Positions 33,241 to 42,294 of a stretch of 64,000 bases of DNA are shown here, one piece after another. The stretch covers positions 19,491 through 83,490 of the forward strand of contig JAFKJY010000044.1 in assembly GCA_017305835.1 (NCBI GenBank), read 5' to 3'. Positions within the stretch are counted from its first letter, which is position 1. Each line of letters begins with the position of its first letter. This stretch comes from Hyphomicrobiales bacterium. GTDB lineage: Bacteria; Pseudomonadota; Alphaproteobacteria; Rhizobiales; Rhizobiaceae. A model generated the notes under the pieces. The model was not told the origin of the DNA and made no database searches. It saw nothing but the letters and a program-made list of their open reading frames with translations. The translations under genes were made by a program, and so were the position numbers.

Positions 33241-34095
33241 GTGCCGGCCTTTCCGATCGTCGACACGCATCTGCACATCTGGGACCCGGGTCGCATCCGC
33301 TACCCGTGGCTCGACGGCAATGCGCTGCTGAACAAGCCCTATCTCCTGCCGGACTACCGCCGCGCCTTCTCTTCCGTCGAGGTCGAGGCGATGGTCTTCG
33401 TCCAGTGCGAGGCCGACTTCGCCGCCTTCGCGGAGGAGGCAGACTGGGTCGCCGCGCAGGCCGAGGCCGACCCGCGCATCGGGGCGATGGTCGCCTGGGC
33501 GCCGCTGGAGAAGGGCAAGGCCGTCGAGGCCGACCTCCTGCGCCTGAAGCGCCACAAGATCCTGCGCGGCATCCGCCGCATCATCCAGTTCGAGGACGAC
33601 ATCGACTTCTGCCTGCGGCCGGAATTCATAGAGGGCGTGCGCATGCTCGCCGCGCACGGCCTCTCCTTCGACATCTGCATCGACTACCGCCACATGGCCA
33701 ACACCCTGCGCTTCGTCGAGAAGCTGCCTGAGGTGCCGATGATCCTCGACCACATCGGCAAGCCGGCGATCCGCGACGGCCGGATGCAGCCCTGGGCGAG
33801 CCAGATGCGCGAGCTCGCGCGCTTCGGGAACGTGGTCTGCAAGGTCTCCGGCGTGGCGACCGAGGCCGCGAAGGACTGGCAGGCCGACGATCTCAAGCCC
33901 TATCTCGACGTCGCCTTCGCCGAGTTCGGCATGGGCCGCACCATGTTCGGCGGCGACTGGCCGGTGACGCTGCAGGCGGTCGAGCCGTCGCGCTGGATCG
34001 GCATCCTCGACGCCTGGCTCGCCGGCCGCGACGAGAAGGAGCTGCGTGCCTTCTGGCGCGACAACGCCATCCGCGCCTATCGTCTGGCGATCTGA
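33241..34095 (+). CDS. Amidohydrolase-2 family sugar lactonase-like protein
   Basis: A 284-residue amidohydrolase-2 TIM barrel, similar to L-fucono/L-rhamnono-1,4-lactonases and 2-pyrone-4,6-dicarboxylate lactonase. Metal and catalytic sites seen: VDTHLHIWDP (HxH at residues 9-11), DHIGKP and the GGDWP Asp. GTG 33241 is the start because GGGAGGAG lies seven bases upstream; the open frame extends to 33097 but has no ribosome site and would cross the operator region. With the next two genes it fits non-phosphorylated deoxy-sugar oxidation (aldose to lactone to acid). Confidence 0.88.
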   Translation: MPAFPIVDTHLHIWDPGRIRYPWLDGNALLNKPYLLPDYRRAFSSVEVEAMVFVQCEADFAAFAEEADWVAAQAEADPRIGAMVAWAPLEKGKAVEADLLRLKRHKILRGIRRIIQFEDDIDFCLRPEFIEGVRMLAAHGLSFDICIDYRHMANTLRFVEKLPEVPMILDHIGKPAIRDGRMQPWASQMRELARFGNVVCKVSGVATEAAKDWQADDLKPYLDVAFAEFGMGRTMFGGDWPVTLQAVEPSRWIGILDAWLAGRDEKELRAFWRDNAIRAYRLAI

Positions 34096-34118
34096 CGGCA
34101 CAATTTCGGGAGACATTC

Positions 34119-34865
34119 ATGACGGCAGGCAGGTTCGACGGGCAGGCGGCGCTGGTGACGGGCGCGGCGACCGGCATCGGCTACGAGGTGGCGCGGCGCA
34201 TCGTCGAGGAGGGCGGCAGCGTCGCGCTGGTCGACATCAACGGCGCACGCGCGCAGGAATCGGCCGCCAGGCTCGGCGGCCGCGCGCTCGGCCTCGCCGC
34301 CGACGTCGCCGACGAGCCGTCGATCGCCGGCGCCGTCGCGGAAGCCGCCGGACGCTTCGGCCGGCTCGACGTCCTCGTCAACAGCGCCGGCATCACCGGG
34401 CCGAACGTCCCGCTCGAAAGCTACGGCGCCGACGACTGGCGCCGGGTCATGGACGTCAACATCAACGGCACCTTCTTCGCCTGCAAGGCGGCCGTTCCGG
34501 TGATGCGCAAGGGCGGCTACGGCCGCATCGTCAACATCGCCTCGATCGCCGGCAAGGAGGGCAACCCCAACGCGTCCGCCTATTCGACCTCCAAGGCGGC
34601 AGTCATCGGCCTCACCAAGTCGCTCGGCAAGGAGCTGGCCACCACCGAGATCCGCGTCAACGCCGTCACCCCCGCCGCTGTGAAGACGGAGATCTTCGCG
34701 CAGATGACGCAGGCGCATATCGACTTCATGCTGTCGAAGATCCCGGTCGGCCGCTTCGGCCTCGTCGAGGAGGTCGCGAGCCTCGTCTGCTGGCTCGCGT
34801 CCCGGGAATGCTCGTTTTCCACCGGCGCCGTGTTCGACGTCTCCGGCGGCCGCGCCACCTACTGA
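34119..34865 (+). CDS. SDR dehydrogenase, possibly 2-keto-3-deoxy-sugar-acid dehydrogenase
   Basis: A 248-residue SDR with TGAATGIG, NSAGI, NIASIAGKEG and YSTSKAA. The C-terminal stretch MTQAHIDFMLSKIPVGRFG resembles SDRs of the 2-keto-3-deoxy-L-fuconate/rhamnonate dehydrogenase group, which would make the 2,4-diketo acid. A sugar 1-dehydrogenase is the alternative. ATG 34119 follows GGGAGA. Second gene of the + strand sugar operon. Confidence 0.88.
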   Translation: MTAGRFDGQAALVTGAATGIGYEVARRIVEEGGSVALVDINGARAQESAARLGGRALGLAADVADEPSIAGAVAEAAGRFGRLDVLVNSAGITGPNVPLESYGADDWRRVMDVNINGTFFACKAAVPVMRKGGYGRIVNIASIAGKEGNPNASAYSTSKAAVIGLTKSLGKELATTEIRVNAVTPAAVKTEIFAQMTQAHIDFMLSKIPVGRFGLVEEVASLVCWLASRECSFSTGAVFDVSGGRATY

Positions 34866-34885
34866 AACCGACAGGACGTTTCGCC

Positions 34886-35911
34886 ATGGACCCATTCGCG
34901 CGCAGGCCCCTCGGCAAGAGCGGCGTCGAGCTGCCGCAGTTCGGCTTCGGCTCGGCCCCGCTGGGCGAGCTGTTCACGAAGGTGAGCGAGCGCGACGCGG
35001 AAGCCACCCTCGACGCGGCGTGGGCTGCCGGCGTCCGCTACTACGACACCGCGCCCTGGTACGGCCGCGGCCAGGCCGAGCACCGCGTCGGCCGCTTCCT
35101 CTATTCCAAGCCGCGCAACGAGCTGATCCTGTCCACCAAGATCGGCCGCATCCTGCGCGCCCCGAAGCGGCCGGAGGCGTTCGACACCGGCTTCTGGGCC
35201 GGCGGCCTGCATTTCGACCACGTCTTCGACTATTCCTATGACGGCGTCATGCGCGCCTACGAGGACAGCATCCAGCGCCTCGGCATGAACCGCATCGACC
35301 TCTTGCTGATCCACGACCTCGACGTCTGGCACCACGGCTCGCCCGAGATGGTCGAGGCCCGCATGTGGCAGCTCGCCACCGGCGGCTGGCGCGCGCTGCA
35401 GGAGCTGAAGGAGGCCGGCCTGATCCGCGCCATCGGCGCCGGCATCAACGAGCTCGGCATGATGCCGCGCTTCCTCCAGCTCTTCGACATGGATTTCTTC
35501 CTGCTGGCGCTGCGCTACACGCTGGGCGAGCAGGAGACGCTGGAGCGCGAGCTGCCGCTGCTGGTCGAGCGCAATGTCGGCATCGTCATCGGCGGCGTCT
35601 TCAACTCCGGCCTCTACGCCACCGGCCCGGTCGAGGGTGCGAAGTACAACTATGCCGACGCAACCCCCGCCGAGATGGACAAGGCCCGCCGCATCGCCGC
35701 CGTCTGCGAGCGCCACCACGTGCCGCTGATCGCAGCCGCATTGCAGTTCCCGCTGCTCCACCCGCAGGTCACCTGCGTCATCCCCGGCGCCTTCAGCCCG
35801 GCGCAGGTCACCGCCAACCTCGCCGATCTGCGCCGCGACATCCCGGCCGACCTGTGGCGCGAGCTGCGGCACGAGGGCCTGATCCGCCCCGACGCGCCGA
35901 TCCCCGCCTGA
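34886..35911 (+). CDS. Aldo/keto reductase, D-threo-aldose (L-fucose) 1-dehydrogenase-like
   Basis: A 341-residue aldo/keto reductase. The catalytic tetrad can be seen: Asp and Tyr in YYDTAPWYGRGQAE (about residue 53), Lys in LSTKIGR and His in LLLIHDLD. The sequence, with GLHFDHVFDYSYDGVMRAYEDS, is typical of the D-threo-aldose 1-dehydrogenase group that oxidises L-fucose and related aldoses to lactones. It would deliver the lactone to the lactonase encoded two genes upstream. Confidence 0.9.
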   Translation: MDPFARRPLGKSGVELPQFGFGSAPLGELFTKVSERDAEATLDAAWAAGVRYYDTAPWYGRGQAEHRVGRFLYSKPRNELILSTKIGRILRAPKRPEAFDTGFWAGGLHFDHVFDYSYDGVMRAYEDSIQRLGMNRIDLLLIHDLDVWHHGSPEMVEARMWQLATGGWRALQELKEAGLIRAIGAGINELGMMPRFLQLFDMDFFLLALRYTLGEQETLERELPLLVERNVGIVIGGVFNSGLYATGPVEGAKYNYADATPAEMDKARRIAAVCERHHVPLIAAALQFPLLHPQVTCVIPGAFSPAQVTANLADLRRDIPADLWRELRHEGLIRPDAPIPA

Positions 35912-35939
35912 ACCGAAGCCCGCGCAGGAGACAGCCGAA

Positions 35940-37004
35940 ATGTCCGACGTGACGATCCGCCAGGTGACCAAGAGCTACGGCTCCGTGCAGGTCCTCCACG
36001 GCGTCGACCTCGACATCCGCTCCGGCGAGTTCGTCGTCTTCGTCGGCCCGTCCGGCTGCGGCAAGTCGACCCTTCTGCGCATGATCGCCGGGCTGGAGGA
36101 GATCAGCGGCGGCACGATCGCCATCGACGGCACGGTGGTCAACAACCTCGCGCCGGCAAAGCGCGGCATAGCAATGGTGTTCCAGAACTACGCGCTCTAC
36201 CCGCACATGACCGTGGCGCAGAACATGGGCTTCGGCCTCAGGCTCGCCGGCGTGCCGGTCGCCGAGCGCGACCGGCAGGTGCGCGAGGCCGCCGCCATGC
36301 TCCAGCTCACCGACTATCTCGACCGCCGGCCGAGCCAGCTTTCCGGCGGCCAGCGCCAGCGCGTCGCCATCGGCCGCGCCATCGTGCGCAAGCCCAAGGT
36401 GTTCCTGTTCGACGAGCCGCTGTCGAACCTCGATGCCGCGCTTCGCGTCGCGACCCGCATCGAGATCGCGCGGCTGAAGGAGCAGCTCCCCGACACGACG
36501 ATGATCTACGTCACCCACGACCAGGTCGAGGCGATGACGCTGGCGGACCGCATCGTCGTGCTCAATGGCGGCCGCATCGAGCAGGTCGGCACGCCGCTGG
36601 AGCTCTACGAGACGCCGGCCAACCTGTTCGTCGCCCGCTTCATCGGCTCGCCGGCGATGAACATCGTCGACCTCGGCCGCGCCTCGGCCGGCGCGGTCGC
36701 CGCGCCGGCGGCGTCCGGCGCCGTCAGGCTTGGGGTGCGGCCGGAGGACCTGCGCCTCGCCGGCCCCGGCGAGGCCGCGCTGTTCGAGGGTCGCGTCGCG
36801 CTAGTCGAGCAGTTGGGCGAGGTCACCATCGTCTATGCCAACATCGGCGCGCAGGAGCCGCTGATCGCCAAGCTCGACGGCATCCGCCGCGTCGCCCGCG
36901 ACGAGACGGTGCGGCTCGCCGCCGACCCGGCGCGGCTGCATTATTTCGATGCGGCGACCGGCCAGGCCGTCCGCGCCGCCGGCGACCGCCGCAAGACGGC
37001 CTGA
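35940..37004 (+). CDS. Sugar ABC transporter ATPase, UgpC/MalK type (CUT1)
   Basis: A 354-residue ATPase with Walker A GPSGCGKST, signature LSGGQRQRVAIGRAI, Walker B VFLFDEPLSNLDA, H-loop THDQVEAM and a C-terminal OB-type regulatory domain (about residues 240-345, with GVRPEDLRLA). It closes the sugar operon and is the probable motor for the permeases at 27776-29558, which lack a neighbouring ATPase gene. Confidence 0.94.
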   Translation: MSDVTIRQVTKSYGSVQVLHGVDLDIRSGEFVVFVGPSGCGKSTLLRMIAGLEEISGGTIAIDGTVVNNLAPAKRGIAMVFQNYALYPHMTVAQNMGFGLRLAGVPVAERDRQVREAAAMLQLTDYLDRRPSQLSGGQRQRVAIGRAIVRKPKVFLFDEPLSNLDAALRVATRIEIARLKEQLPDTTMIYVTHDQVEAMTLADRIVVLNGGRIEQVGTPLELYETPANLFVARFIGSPAMNIVDLGRASAGAVAAPAASGAVRLGVRPEDLRLAGPGEAALFEGRVALVEQLGEVTIVYANIGAQEPLIAKLDGIRRVARDETVRLAADPARLHYFDAATGQAVRAAGDRRKTA

Positions 37005-37038
37005 CCGGACGACGCTGCCACGCCGCATGCGCGGAGCC

Positions 37039-37059
37039 AAACGCGTTCCGGCGCGTTTT
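37039..37059 (+). terminator. Rho-independent terminator of the sugar operon
   Basis: Stem AAACGCG (37039-37045) with CGCGTTT (37052-37058), loop TTCCGG, ending in TTTT. It stands 35 bp after the ATPase stop and before the phospholipase D gene. Confidence 0.6.
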
Positions 37060-37094
37060 GCGGTGACCGAACTCACGAGTCGCCGGAGTCCCCC

Positions 37095-38663
37095 TTGAGC
37101 AGCCATTCCGACCGCAGCCGCCTCGCCGCCTCAGAAGGGCCGATCGCCGTGCCGGGCACCAATGCCTGGTGCGTCGCCGAGGCGAGCCGCTTCGCCTTCC
37201 TCGTCGACGGCGCCGAATATTTCCGCTGGCTCGCCGCCAGCCTGCCGCTGGCGCGCCGCAACGTCTGGATCGTCGGCTGGGACTTCAACCCGCAGATCAG
37301 GCTCGGCCCGGCTGGCGTCGACATGCCGACGCTGGGCGAAATGCTGCGCGCGCTGGTCGAGGCGCATGACGGGCTGCACGTCAACATCCTCGTCTGGGCG
37401 ATGGGGCCGCTCTATTCGAGCAAGGCGCCCGCCACCTTCTCGCGCAGCGGCTGGGCCGACCATCCGCGCATCCACCTGCGCTTCGACGCCCGCCACCCGC
37501 TGCGCGGCGCCCACCACCAGAAGATCGTCTGCATCGACGACGTGCTCGCCTTCGCCGGCGGCATCGACCTGACGACCGGGCGCTGGGACGACCGCGACCA
37601 CCGCGCCGTGTCCGAATTGCGCCGCACCCCGGCCGACATCCCCTACCCGCCGGTGCACGACATCCAGGCGGTGATGTCGGGCCCCGCCGCCCGCTGCCTC
37701 GGCGAGGTCGCCCGGCGGCGCTGGCGTCAGGCGACCGGCAAGCGCATCCCCGCCGTCGAGGGCGCGCCCGAGATCTGGCCGGAGGGGTTGGAGCCGACCC
37801 TGACCGGCTGTCCCGTCGCCGTCGCCCGCACCGAGCCGAAGCTGTTCGGCCGCCGCGGCCGCCGCGAGGCGATCCGGCTCACCAAGGACGCCCTGCGCTC
37901 CGCCCGCCGCAGCATCTACCTCGAGGCCCAGTACCTCGCCTCCTTCCGCGTCGCCCGCATCCTGGCCAAGCGGCTGGCCGAGCCGGACGGGCCGGAGGTT
38001 GTGGTCTTCATGACCCGCAATTCGCGCGGCCTGCTCGAGCAGTTCGTCATGGGCCACAACCGCAACCGGCTGATCCGCAGGCTGAAGCGAGCCGACCATG
38101 CCGGCCGCTTCGCCGTGATGTATCCGGTCGTGCCCGACGGCGAGGGCGGCGAATGCGAGGTGCTGATCCATTCCAAGCTGATCGTCGTCGACGACCGCTT
38201 CGCCCGCGTCGGCTCGTCCAACCTCAACAACCGTTCCGAAGGCCTCGACACCGAATGCGACGTCGCCGTCGAGGCGCGCACCGACGAGCAGCGCGCCGCC
38301 ATCGCCCGGCTGCGCGACGGCCTGCTGGCCGAGCATCTCGACGCCGCGCCGGAAGCCGTCCGCGACGAGGTCGCCCGCACCGGCTCGCTGGTCGCCGCGA
38401 TCCAGGCGCTCAACGTCCATGCGCGCGGCCTGCGCCCGTTCCCGATCCGCGCCTGGCAGGGCAAGGTGACGCCGCTCCCCTTCACAGGCGTGCTCGACCC
38501 GAAGGAGCCGTACTGGCCGGTTCAGCGGCTGCGCTGGACCCTGACCGGCTGGGCCGCGAGGCTGCCGCTGCCGCGCCTGTCGTCCCTGCTGGCGGGCTTG
38601 CGCAGGGCATGCTCGCTCACCCCCAGCAAGGGCAGCGCGATCGCCAGCGGCAGGAAGAAGTAG
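37095..38663 (+). CDS. Phospholipase D-family protein, cardiolipin synthase (ClsB)-like
   Basis: A 522-residue protein with two HKD motifs: HHQKIVCIDDVLAFAGG (about residue 139) and HSKLIVVDDRFARVGSSNLNNRSEG (about residue 356). TTG 37095 is the start, after GGAG. No signal peptide or membrane helix is evident. Two HKD motifs are needed for phosphatidyl transfer; the neighbours (UPF0104 and EEP-family genes) match the Escherichia coli ybhN-clsB-ybhP set, so a membrane lipid role is likely, though a nuclease or phospholipase activity cannot be excluded. Its last 142 bp overlap the convergent UPF0104 gene. Confidence 0.9.
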   Translation: MSSHSDRSRLAASEGPIAVPGTNAWCVAEASRFAFLVDGAEYFRWLAASLPLARRNVWIVGWDFNPQIRLGPAGVDMPTLGEMLRALVEAHDGLHVNILVWAMGPLYSSKAPATFSRSGWADHPRIHLRFDARHPLRGAHHQKIVCIDDVLAFAGGIDLTTGRWDDRDHRAVSELRRTPADIPYPPVHDIQAVMSGPAARCLGEVARRRWRQATGKRIPAVEGAPEIWPEGLEPTLTGCPVAVARTEPKLFGRRGRREAIRLTKDALRSARRSIYLEAQYLASFRVARILAKRLAEPDGPEVVVFMTRNSRGLLEQFVMGHNRNRLIRRLKRADHAGRFAVMYPVVPDGEGGECEVLIHSKLIVVDDRFARVGSSNLNNRSEGLDTECDVAVEARTDEQRAAIARLRDGLLAEHLDAAPEAVRDEVARTGSLVAAIQALNVHARGLRPFPIRAWQGKVTPLPFTGVLDPKEPYWPVQRLRWTLTGWAARLPLPRLSSLLAGLRRACSLTPSKGSAIASGRKK

Positions 38664-39502
38664 ATCGCCCGGAAGGCGATCAGCGCGCCGATCGCGCCGG
38701 AGGCCGACAGCAGCGTCTGGATGCCGGCCTCCAGCACTCCGATCCCGCCCGGCACGTGCGTGGCGATCGCCGCCGCGTTGGAGATCACGTAGATCGAGGC
38801 GACGCGCAGGTAGCCCGCGTCCGAGAAGGCCGCCACGAGCTGGTAGAGGCTCGCCGCCACGAAGGCGAAGTTGGCCGCGCCGATCGCGGTCTGCGCGACG
38901 GCGAGCTTCACCGTGGGCAGCTCCATCGACCACTTGCCGATGCCGATCGGCCGCGTCACGAAGGCCGACGCGACCACATAGGCGACCGGCGCGGCCAGCG
39001 TCGCCGCCGCCGCCAGCTTGAGCTCGGCCGGCGTCAGCCCGATCATGCCCTCGGCGTCGTGCGGGAAGGCGAGCAGCGCCACCCCGCCGAGCGTGGCGAG
39101 CCCGAGGCATACCGTCACGCCGCAGAACACCACCAGCCGCGCCACGTCCGCCGCATCGAGCCCCCAGCGCGAATAGTAGCGGTAGCGCACCGCGCCGCTG
39201 CTCAGGCTGGCGATGCCGACATTGTGGCCGATGCCGAGGCTGACGAATGAGGCGAGCGCCACCTTCGGATAGGGCAGCGGCTTGCCGACATGGCGCAGCG
39301 CCAGCGCGTCGAAGCCGGTCAGGCAAAGATAGGAGCAGGCGGTGAAGGCGACCGCCGCCGCCAGCCGCACCGGCGGGATCGAGGCGAGCGATTCGCCGAT
39401 CTCGTCGAAGGAATAGCGGCTCAGCCCCCGCCAGACGAGATAGACCGCGAGCGCCACGCCGGCGACGAGCGACAGTCTGAACAGGAAGGTCTTGAGGCTC
39501 AT
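38522..39502 (-). CDS. UPF0104/lysylphosphatidylglycerol synthetase-TM family membrane protein (YbhN-like)
   Basis: A 326-residue inner-membrane protein with about eight helices of the UPF0104 (LPG synthase TM region) family. Seen: GIGHNVGIASLSSGAVRYRYYSRWGL (the conserved charged loop around residue 95) and THVPGGIGVLEAG, the family's most conserved block. ATG 39502 is used; the longer frame to 39595 overlaps the divergent EEP start. The C-terminal tail is basic (RDDRRGSG, QRSR) and is encoded opposite the end of the phospholipase D gene. The overlap is read in both frames without stops, so both proteins are probably intact. Confidence 0.9.
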   Translation of the reverse strand: MSLKTFLFRLSLVAGVALAVYLVWRGLSRYSFDEIGESLASIPPVRLAAAVAFTACSYLCLTGFDALALRHVGKPLPYPKVALASFVSLGIGHNVGIASLSSGAVRYRYYSRWGLDAADVARLVVFCGVTVCLGLATLGGVALLAFPHDAEGMIGLTPAELKLAAAATLAAPVAYVVASAFVTRPIGIGKWSMELPTVKLAVAQTAIGAANFAFVAASLYQLVAAFSDAGYLRVASIYVISNAAAIATHVPGGIGVLEAGIQTLLSASGAIGALIAFRAIYFFLPLAIALPLLGVSEHALRKPASRDDRRGSGSLAAQPVRVQRSR

Positions 39503-39575
39503 GAGGCGGCGGCTTCGTTGCTGGTTCAAGGGTCTGGGCGGAACGAAAAGCAGCGTCCGCGGGTTCCCCCAGCCC

Positions 39576-40325
39576 ATGCCCGCCACCAGCCGCACGATCC
39601 GCCTGCTGACCTACAACGTGCATGCCTGCCGCGGCACGGACGGCCGCCTCAACCCCGCGCGCGTCGCCCGCGTGATCGCCGACTGCCGCGCCGACATCGT
39701 CGCTTTGCAGGAGCTCGACGTCGGCCGCCGCCGCTCGGGCGGCATCGACCAGGCGCAGGCGATCGCCACCCATCTCGAGCACACGCTGCACTTCCACCCC
39801 GCGCTCCACCTCGAGGAGGAGAAGTACGGCGACGCGATCCTCACCGCGCTGCCGAGCCGGCTGGTTAGGGCCGGCCCCCTGCCCTCGCTGGGCGAGCCGC
39901 GCGGCGCGCTCTGCGTCGCCATCGACCTCGGCGGCGTCGAGCTGCTCGTGCTCAACACACATCTCGGCCTGCGCCGGATCGAGCGCCTGCGCCAGGCCGC
40001 CGAGCTGCTCGGCCCGGACTGGCTCGGCCATCCGCGTTTCGCGGACGGCCGCTGCGTGCTCCTCGGCGACCTGAACTCGGTGCCGTCGTCGCCGGTCTAT
40101 CGCCTTCTCGCCGCCAGCCTGCGCGATGCCGCGCTGACGCTGGGCGCGCGCCGCGCCCGGCCGACATTCCCCTCGCGCCTGCCGCTGCTGCGGCTCGACC
40201 ATGTGCTGCTCGGAAAGGAGGTCGAAGCGCGCGGCGCCCGCGTCGTCGCCCATGCGCTCGCGCGGCGCGCCTCCGACCACCTGCCGCTGCTGGCCGAGGT
40301 GGCGGTGGTCGCGGAGGCTTCCTGA
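39576..40325 (+). CDS. Endonuclease/exonuclease/phosphatase (EEP) family protein (YbhP-like)
   Basis: A 249-residue EEP-fold protein. Active-site features: LLTYNVHACRG (Asn), DIVALQELD (Glu), LNTHLGL (His), LLGDLNSVP (Asp and Asn) and RASDHLPLLAEV (Asp-His). The frame is open upstream but ATG 39576 gives the normal N terminus. The family cleaves phosphodiesters in nucleic acids or lipids; the clsB/ybhN-like neighbours suggest a lipid phosphodiester or headgroup. Its start is 73 bp from the divergent UPF0104 start, so they probably share a control region. Confidence 0.88.
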   Translation: MPATSRTIRLLTYNVHACRGTDGRLNPARVARVIADCRADIVALQELDVGRRRSGGIDQAQAIATHLEHTLHFHPALHLEEEKYGDAILTALPSRLVRAGPLPSLGEPRGALCVAIDLGGVELLVLNTHLGLRRIERLRQAAELLGPDWLGHPRFADGRCVLLGDLNSVPSSPVYRLLAASLRDAALTLGARRARPTFPSRLPLLRLDHVLLGKEVEARGARVVAHALARRASDHLPLLAEVAVVAEAS

Positions 40326-40329
40326 AAAG

Positions 40330-40366
40330 CCGGACGGCGCGGCCAAGGAGGAGCCGCGCCGTCCGG
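40330..40366. terminator. Long perfect hairpin between convergent genes (bidirectional terminator)
   Basis: A perfect 14-bp stem, CCGGACGGCGCGGC (40330-40343) with GCCGCGCCGTCCGG (40353-40366), and a nine-base loop. It sits five bases after the EEP gene stop and 40 bp before the convergent ABC-2 permease stop. The stem is very stable, though T runs are absent except for GAAAA on the left, which reads as TTTTC for the - strand. Confidence 0.65.
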
Positions 40367-40406
40367 TCTCGCCCGTCTCGCGCGGCAGCCGCCGCGCGGG
40401 CCCCTG

Positions 40407-41366
40407 TCAGGCCCGTATCTCCTGTCGCTGGAAGGAGACGTAGGCGATGGTGAACAGCACCAGCAGCGCCGCGATCATGCCGGCGAGCTGCGGCCAGATC
40501 AGCATCAGGCTCTGCGACACCGGCAGCGGCGCGCCGAGCAGCGCGTTCTGGAGCTGCGCGGTGAACACCAGCCCGAGCGAGCGCGTCGCCGGATTGAGCA
40601 GGCCGAGCGTCATCTCGCCGTAGAGCACGTTGGGCGAGATCCGCGCGAACGCCTTCTGCAATTCGAGCTGATGGACCTGCGTCATCGGGTCGAGCGGGTC
40701 GATCGGCGCCAGCGCGCCGGCCACCAGCGGCGCCAGCATCGACCAGAACAGCGTCAGGATCAGCCACAGCGTCAGCGCCGCCAGCGCCGAGGTCGCCGGC
40801 GCGCGGAACAGCGTCGAGCAGACCAGCGCCACCGCCAGCCACACGCCGGCATAGACGAAGGAGGCGAGCAGGAAGGCGAGCCCGCGCAGCACCTCCTCGC
40901 CGCTCGGCGGCAGGCCGGTGAGCAGGATGCCCATGCCGGTGACCAGCAGCCACAGGGTGAGCAGGCAGAGCGCGATCACGATCAGCCCGCCGACGAACTT
41001 GCCGGCCAGCAGCGCGTCCCGGTAGATCGGCTGCGCCAGCACCCGCGACAGCGTGCGCCGGTTGTGCTCGCCGTTGATCGCGTCGAAGCCGAGCGCGATC
41101 GCCACCAGCGGCAGCAGGAAGCCGAGGAAGGCGACGAAGGACGGCAGCGGGTCGCGCGCCGTCGTGAACAGGCGCAGGAACAGGAACTGGTCCTCGCCGA
41201 TCGTCGCCGTCACCTCGCCGATCGCGGCATAGACGGCGCCGACCGCCGTCAGGAAGATGAGCAGCAGCACGAGGTGGATGCGCGCGCTCGTCATGTGGTC
41301 GGCCGCCTCCTTAAGCGCGACCGTCGCCAGCCCTGTGAAGGGCGAGCCCTCACGCTGCCTCGGCAT
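40407..41366 (-). CDS. ABC-2 type transporter permease (NosY-like)
   Basis: A 319-residue ABC-2 permease with about six helices. After an N-terminal cytoplasmic stretch it has the long loop with [20 protein letters not shown], the signature of NosY-type permeases, and ends with a hydrophobic helix before RQEIRA. ATG 41366 is used, overlapping the ATPase stop (41350). Works with the ATPase and NEW3 protein encoded just upstream in the operon. Such systems move lipids, polysaccharide parts or membrane proteins; the cargo is unknown. Confidence 0.9.
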   Translation of the reverse strand: MPRQREGSPFTGLATVALKEAADHMTSARIHLVLLLIFLTAVGAVYAAIGEVTATIGEDQFLFLRLFTTARDPLPSFVAFLGFLLPLVAIALGFDAINGEHNRRTLSRVLAQPIYRDALLAGKFVGGLIVIALCLLTLWLLVTGMGILLTGLPPSGEEVLRGLAFLLASFVYAGVWLAVALVCSTLFRAPATSALAALTLWLILTLFWSMLAPLVAGALAPIDPLDPMTQVHQLELQKAFARISPNVLYGEMTLGLLNPATRSLGLVFTAQLQNALLGAPLPVSQSLMLIWPQLAGMIAALLVLFTIAYVSFQRQEIRA

Positions 41367-42294
41367 GTCTCGCCTCCTCCTCGAAGAACCGCACATAGAC
41401 CTCGTCGAGCGTGGTGCGGCGGATCGACATGGTGCGCAGTTGCCCGCCGGCCCCGACCACCCGGCGCGCGATCTCGGGCCGCAGATCGGCGGCCGTGTCG
41501 ACGCGCCAGCCGCCGGTCCGCGTCGCCGTGACGCCGGTCACGCCATCCGTGCCCGCGAGCGCCGCCGCGAGATCGACGCCGTCCGCCTCGACCTCGACGA
41601 CATGGGTGCCGCCGAGCACGTCGGAGGTGAGGTCCGCGACCGAGCCGGTGAGCCCGATCCGCCCCTTGTTGAACAGCGCCACCCGGTCGCAGACAGACTG
41701 CACCATGGCCAGCAGGTGCGACGACAGCACGATCGTCATGCCCTCGCCGGCGAGCTCGCCGATCATCTCCAGCAGTTCCTGCGTCGACTGCGGGTCGAGC
41801 CCGCCGGTCGGCTCGTCGAGGATGGCGATCTCGGCCTGCTTCATGATGACCTCGGCCAGCCCCAGCCGCTGCCGCATGCCGCGCGAGAAGGCGCCGACGC
41901 GCTTGTTCGCAACGTCGGCGAGCCGCACCCGCTCCAGCGCCGCGGCGATGCGGGCCGCGGCCTCGCCGCCCGAAAGTCCCATCAGCCGGGCGGTGTAGGA
42001 CAGGTTCTCCCGCGCGGTCATGTTGTCGTAGAAGCCCACCTGGTCGGGCAGATAGCCGACCCTGCGCTTGACCGCGAGCGGCTGGCGCAGCGGGTCGAGC
42101 CCGTTGACGCGCACGCTCCCTTCCGTCGGCTCGGTCAGCCCGAGCAGCAGCAGGATCGTCGTCGTCTTGCCCGAGCCGTTGGGTCCGAGAAGGCCGAACA
42201 CCTCGCCCTTCCCGACGTCGAGGTCGACATGGTCGACCGCGGTGAAGCCGCCATAGCGCTTCACCAGCCCGCGTGTCTCGATGACGCCGCTCAT
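41350..42294 (-). CDS. ABC transporter ATPase (NosF/CcmA type, ABC-2 exporter)
   Basis: A 314-residue ATPase with Walker [10 protein letters not shown], signature [15 protein letters not shown], Walker [14 protein letters not shown] and H-loop [11 protein letters not shown] 42294 overlaps the stop of the NEW3 gene (ATGA at 42291-42294) and its end overlaps the permease start. The extended frame upstream is a shadow of the NEW3 gene. Confidence 0.93.
   Translation of the reverse strand: MSGVIETRGLVKRYGGFTAVDHVDLDVGKGEVFGLLGPNGSGKTTTILLLLGLTEPTEGSVRVNGLDPLRQPLAVKRRVGYLPDQVGFYDNMTARENLSYTARLMGLSGGEAAARIAAALERVRLADVANKRVGAFSRGMRQRLGLAEVIMKQAEIAILDEPTGGLDPQSTQELLEMIGELAGEGMTIVLSSHLLAMVQSVCDRVALFNKGRIGLTGSVADLTSDVLGGTHVVEVEADGVDLAAALAGTDGVTGVTATRTGGWRVDTAADLRPEIARRVVGAGGQLRTMSIRRTTLDEVYVRFFEEEARHAEAA

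Noticed and set aside
37131..40346. Open frame of 1071 codons on the - strand
   Set aside because: It runs antiparallel to the PLD and EEP genes and in another phase of the UPF0104 gene. Its translation is Arg/Ala/Gly-rich without a domain; GC-rich codon use leaves few stops.
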